DNA of 8,670 nucleotides from Desulfobacteraceae bacterium UBA2771 (lineage in GTDB: Bacteria; Desulfobacterota; Desulfobacteria; Desulfobacterales; Desulfosarcinaceae), in NCBI GenBank assembly GCA_002352605.1, contig DEIP01000001.1:9128-17797 (forward strand), read 5' to 3'. Position 1 is the first letter of the stretch. Each line of letters starts with the position of its first letter. The translations under genes and the position numbers were made by a program. Shown piece by piece: positions 6,534-8,670 of this stretch. The notes below the pieces were generated by a model. The model did not search any database and had not been told where the DNA came from. It worked only from the letters and a program-made list of their open reading frames with translations.

Positions 6534-8546
6534 CCTAACAAACCGACATATAAAGAGCTTGAGCAACGAGTAAGGGAATTGAAGAAATCTTATTTCGAGC
6601 TCAAGTGGGCGGAGGAGGAACTGCGGGAGAGCGAGGCACTTTTCAGGAAACTGTTCGAACGCCACGCCGCGGTCCAGCTGATCGTCGACCCTGGTAGCGG
6701 CAACTTCCTAGACGCCAATGATGCGGCAGTAGCATTCTACGGATGGACGCGGGAACAGCTCCAACAAATAAAGATTTCGGACATCAACATCCTTCCACCC
6801 GAAGAAATAAAGCAGGAGATGGAAAAAGCCAGGACCAACAAACGAACCCATTTTGAATTCCGTCACAGGCTGGCGGATGGATCCATCCGGGATGTGGAGG
6901 TGGTCAGCAGCAAAATCGAAGCAAAGGGAAAAGATCTCCTTCACTCCGTTATTCATGACATCACCGCGCGTAAACTGGCGGAAAAGTCTCTCAGGGAGAG
7001 TGAGAACAGTTTTAGCCAGCTCTTCGAGTTGGCGCCGGTCCCGATGGCCTATTCCTCCGAAGTCGGAGGATACAAGGATGCGACCTGGAACAAGGCCTGG
7101 TATCGAACCTTCGGCTATGCCCGGGAACAGGCGGAAGGCCGGAGCGGAAACGACATCGGACTGTGGGTCAATCCTACGGATCGCAGCCGTTTTATCGAAA
7201 TGGTCAATCGGCAGAATTACGTTGCCGAATCCGAGACCCTCCTGCGGTGTCGCGACGGTGCCGTCCGTAACTGCTCGTTATTCGGCCGTTTCATCGACAA
7301 GCCCGGCGACCGGCTGATGATGGTGGTCTATCTTGATATCACCGAACGCAAACGGGTCGATGAAGAACGGGAGAAACTCCAGGCACAATTAAACCAGGCC
7401 CAGAAGATGGAGTCGGTCGGCCGCCTGGCTGGCGGGGTGGCCCACGACTTCAACAATATGCTGGGTGCGATTCTTGGCTATACGGAATTGGGCCTGCTGG
7501 GGGTCAGCCAGGCTGATCCGATCCATGGGACGCTAATAGATATCCAAAAAGCAGCACAGAGATCCGCCGATCTCACCCGACAGCTCCTGGCCTTTGCCCG
7601 CAAGCAGACCGTGGCGCCCACGGCGCTCGACCTGAATGAGACCCTGGAAGGCATGCTCAAGATGTTGTACCGACTCATCGGCGAAGACATCGACCTGACC
7701 TGGCTACCATGCAAGGACCTGGGTCGGGTCAGGATGGACCCCTCCCAGATCGAACAGGTGCTGGCCAATCTGTGCGTCAATGCTCGGGACGCCATCCACG
7801 ATACGGGCAAGATCACCGTCGAGACGGGTGCCGTCACCTTTGACGAAACTTACTGCGCCGCGCATGTGGGGTCTATCCCCGGCGAGTATGTGCGGCTGGC
7901 CGTGAGCGACAATGGCTGCGGCATGGACGCCGAGACACTCTCGCACCTATTCGAACCGTTTTTCACCACCAAGGCTGTGGGCAAAGGCACCGGCCTCGGG
8001 CTGGCCACCGTCTATGGCATCGTCAAACAGAACAGCGGCTTCATCGATGTATGCAGCGAGCCGAGCCAGGGAACGACCTTCAAGATTTACCTCCCCCGGC
8101 ACGAGACCGAGGCTGGCCGGACTACGAAGATGGATGCGGCACAACCGGCCGCACGCGGTCACGAAACCATCCTTTTGGTGGAAGACGAGCCGATGATTCT
8201 GGATATCACCACGACGATGCTCGAATATCATGGATACACGGTGCAGGCCGCCGCCACGCCGGGTGAGGCGATCCGTCTGGCGCGGGAACATGCCGGCGAG
8301 ATCCACCTGCTCATGACAGATGTGGTTATGCCCGAGATGAACGGCAAAGACCTGGCCAAAAACCTGTTGTCGCTTTATCCGAACCTCAAGCGCCTGTTCA
8401 TGTCCGGCTACACGGCCAACGTCATCGCTCATCACGGCGTGCTGGACGAAGGTGTTCAGTTTATCCAGAAGCCCTTTTCAGTGCAGACTCTGGCTGTCAA
8501 GGTTCGAGAGGTGCTGGACGAGACCTCATGGGCGACTCAAGGATAA
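6531..8546 (+). CDS. Soluble hybrid sensor histidine kinase (PAS-PAS-HK-REC)
   Basis: The 671-residue protein has a short N-terminal coiled coil (about 5-40), two PAS sensor domains (about 36-150 and 157-275, each ending in a DIT(A/E)RK-type motif) and a linker helix. A kinase of the HDFNN type follows, with phosphoacceptor H305 in GGVAHDFNN. The ATP-binding domain shows N-box NLCVNARDA (413-421), G1 DNGCGM (460-465), F-box LFEPFFTTK (473-481) and G2 GKGTGLGL (484-491). A C-terminal receiver (about 545-662) carries E551-D552, phosphoacceptor D597, S625 and K647 before Pro. All catalytic residues are present. No membrane segment or signal peptide is seen, so it senses something in the cytoplasm; no haem- or flavin-binding signature was identified. 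The receiver has no output domain, so phosphate must pass to an Hpt protein or regulator not in this window, or the receiver tunes the kinase. The gene appears separate from the upstream operon. Confidence 0.95.
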   Translation: MPNKPTYKELEQRVRELKKSYFELKWAEEELRESEALFRKLFERHAAVQLIVDPGSGNFLDANDAAVAFYGWTREQLQQIKISDINILPPEEIKQEMEKARTNKRTHFEFRHRLADGSIRDVEVVSSKIEAKGKDLLHSVIHDITARKLAEKSLRESENSFSQLFELAPVPMAYSSEVGGYKDATWNKAWYRTFGYAREQAEGRSGNDIGLWVNPTDRSRFIEMVNRQNYVAESETLLRCRDGAVRNCSLFGRFIDKPGDRLMMVVYLDITERKRVDEEREKLQAQLNQAQKMESVGRLAGGVAHDFNNMLGAILGYTELGLLGVSQADPIHGTLIDIQKAAQRSADLTRQLLAFARKQTVAPTALDLNETLEGMLKMLYRLIGEDIDLTWLPCKDLGRVRMDPSQIEQVLANLCVNARDAIHDTGKITVETGAVTFDETYCAAHVGSIPGEYVRLAVSDNGCGMDAETLSHLFEPFFTTKAVGKGTGLGLATVYGIVKQNSGFIDVCSEPSQGTTFKIYLPRHETEAGRTTKMDAAQPAARGHETILLVEDEPMILDITTTMLEYHGYTVQAAATPGEAIRLAREHAGEIHLLMTDVVMPEMNGKDLAKNLLSLYPNLKRLFMSGYTANVIAHHGVLDEGVQFIQKPFSVQTLAVKVREVLDETSWATQG

Positions 8547-8670
8547 TTTTCCTAATCATGGTTGCCGGTCACCTTCGACAGATCTACCATGCCGAAACAA
8601 AGTATAAGTTGTCGATTTCGCGGTGACCGCAGACCTGTTCCCTCAACCCAACTGACCTCTTGGCCGCCGT
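8547..8670. other. Downstream end of window, no supported gene
   Basis: These 124 bases follow the kinase stop. They contain a two-part inverted repeat (8566-8629) and a 22-codon frame (ATG 8558 to stop 8626) that lacks a convincing ribosome binding site and is not called. No T-tract terminator is seen. Confidence 0.5.
8566..8629. repeat. Two-part inverted repeat after kinase gene
   Basis: CGGTCACC (8566-8573) pairs perfectly with GGTGACCG (8622-8629). Inside it, TCGACA (8575-8580) pairs with TGTCGA (8610-8615), leaving a 1x6 internal loop and a 29-base terminal loop. No T-run follows. It could be a structured 3' end of the kinase message, a rho-dependent end, or an operator or element end for whatever follows the window. 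Confidence 0.5.

Noticed and set aside
6236..6538. A 100-codon + strand frame before the kinase
   Set aside because: Its ATG is in a hairpin arm without a spaced ribosome binding site, codon use differs from neighbours, and no family is recognised. It could be a decayed gene but is not supported.
7947..8435. A 162-codon minus-strand frame opposite the kinase
   Set aside because: It is a shadow of the ATP-binding and receiver domains, whose catalytic residues are all intact on the + strand.
8558..8626. A 22-codon + strand frame after the kinase
   Set aside because: It is very short, lacks a good ribosome binding site and overlaps an inverted repeat that explains the sequence pattern equally well.

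Overview
The window is GC-rich and tightly packed. It carries five convincing protein genes, all on the + strand, with no RNA gene, insertion sequence or CRISPR array that I can see. Several features resemble sulfate-reducing Desulfobacterota (former Deltaproteobacteria, perhaps Desulfobacterales): a soluble PAS/PAS/HDFNN-type histidine kinase with a fused receiver and an N-terminus reading MPNKPTYKELEQRV, a prenyltransferase-like toroid protein next to a hexapeptide acyltransferase, and a bacterial SNF2 plus SWIM pair. That placement rests on remembered family resemblance, not on a search.

Layout: positions 1-253 form an AT-richer leader with a weak candidate promoter and a 12-bp perfect palindrome. 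Its sense frame is open without a stop into the first gene. Positions 254-4717 hold three genes in near-continuous translation: a prenyltransferase/(alpha/alpha)6-toroid-like protein (254-1285), a left-handed beta-helix acyltransferase (1282-2001, 4-bp overlap) and a large SNF2-family ATPase (2006-4717, 4-bp gap, TTG start with a good ribosome binding site). After 53 bp comes a SWIM zinc-finger protein (4771-6192) with a basic linker and three tandem winged-helix-like repeats at its C-terminus. The 338-bp space 6193-6530 opens with two back-to-back hairpins and otherwise shows only a doubtful small frame. A 671-residue hybrid histidine kinase follows (6531-8546). The last 124 bp hold a two-part inverted repeat and no supported gene.

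How the genes may work together: the first two look like the end of an envelope-lipid or polysaccharide modification cluster, since a toroid protein and an O- or N-acyltransferase would act on a small molecule or glycan. The SNF2 and SWIM genes are a known recurrent bacterial partnership and probably form a nucleic-acid-remodelling unit. The SWIM zinc finger and the triple winged-helix tail would be its DNA-contacting part, and SNF2 the motor. This pair is the best candidate here for a poorly described system. The kinase is probably a separate transcription unit, because two hairpins and over 300 bp precede it and no partner regulator is visible.
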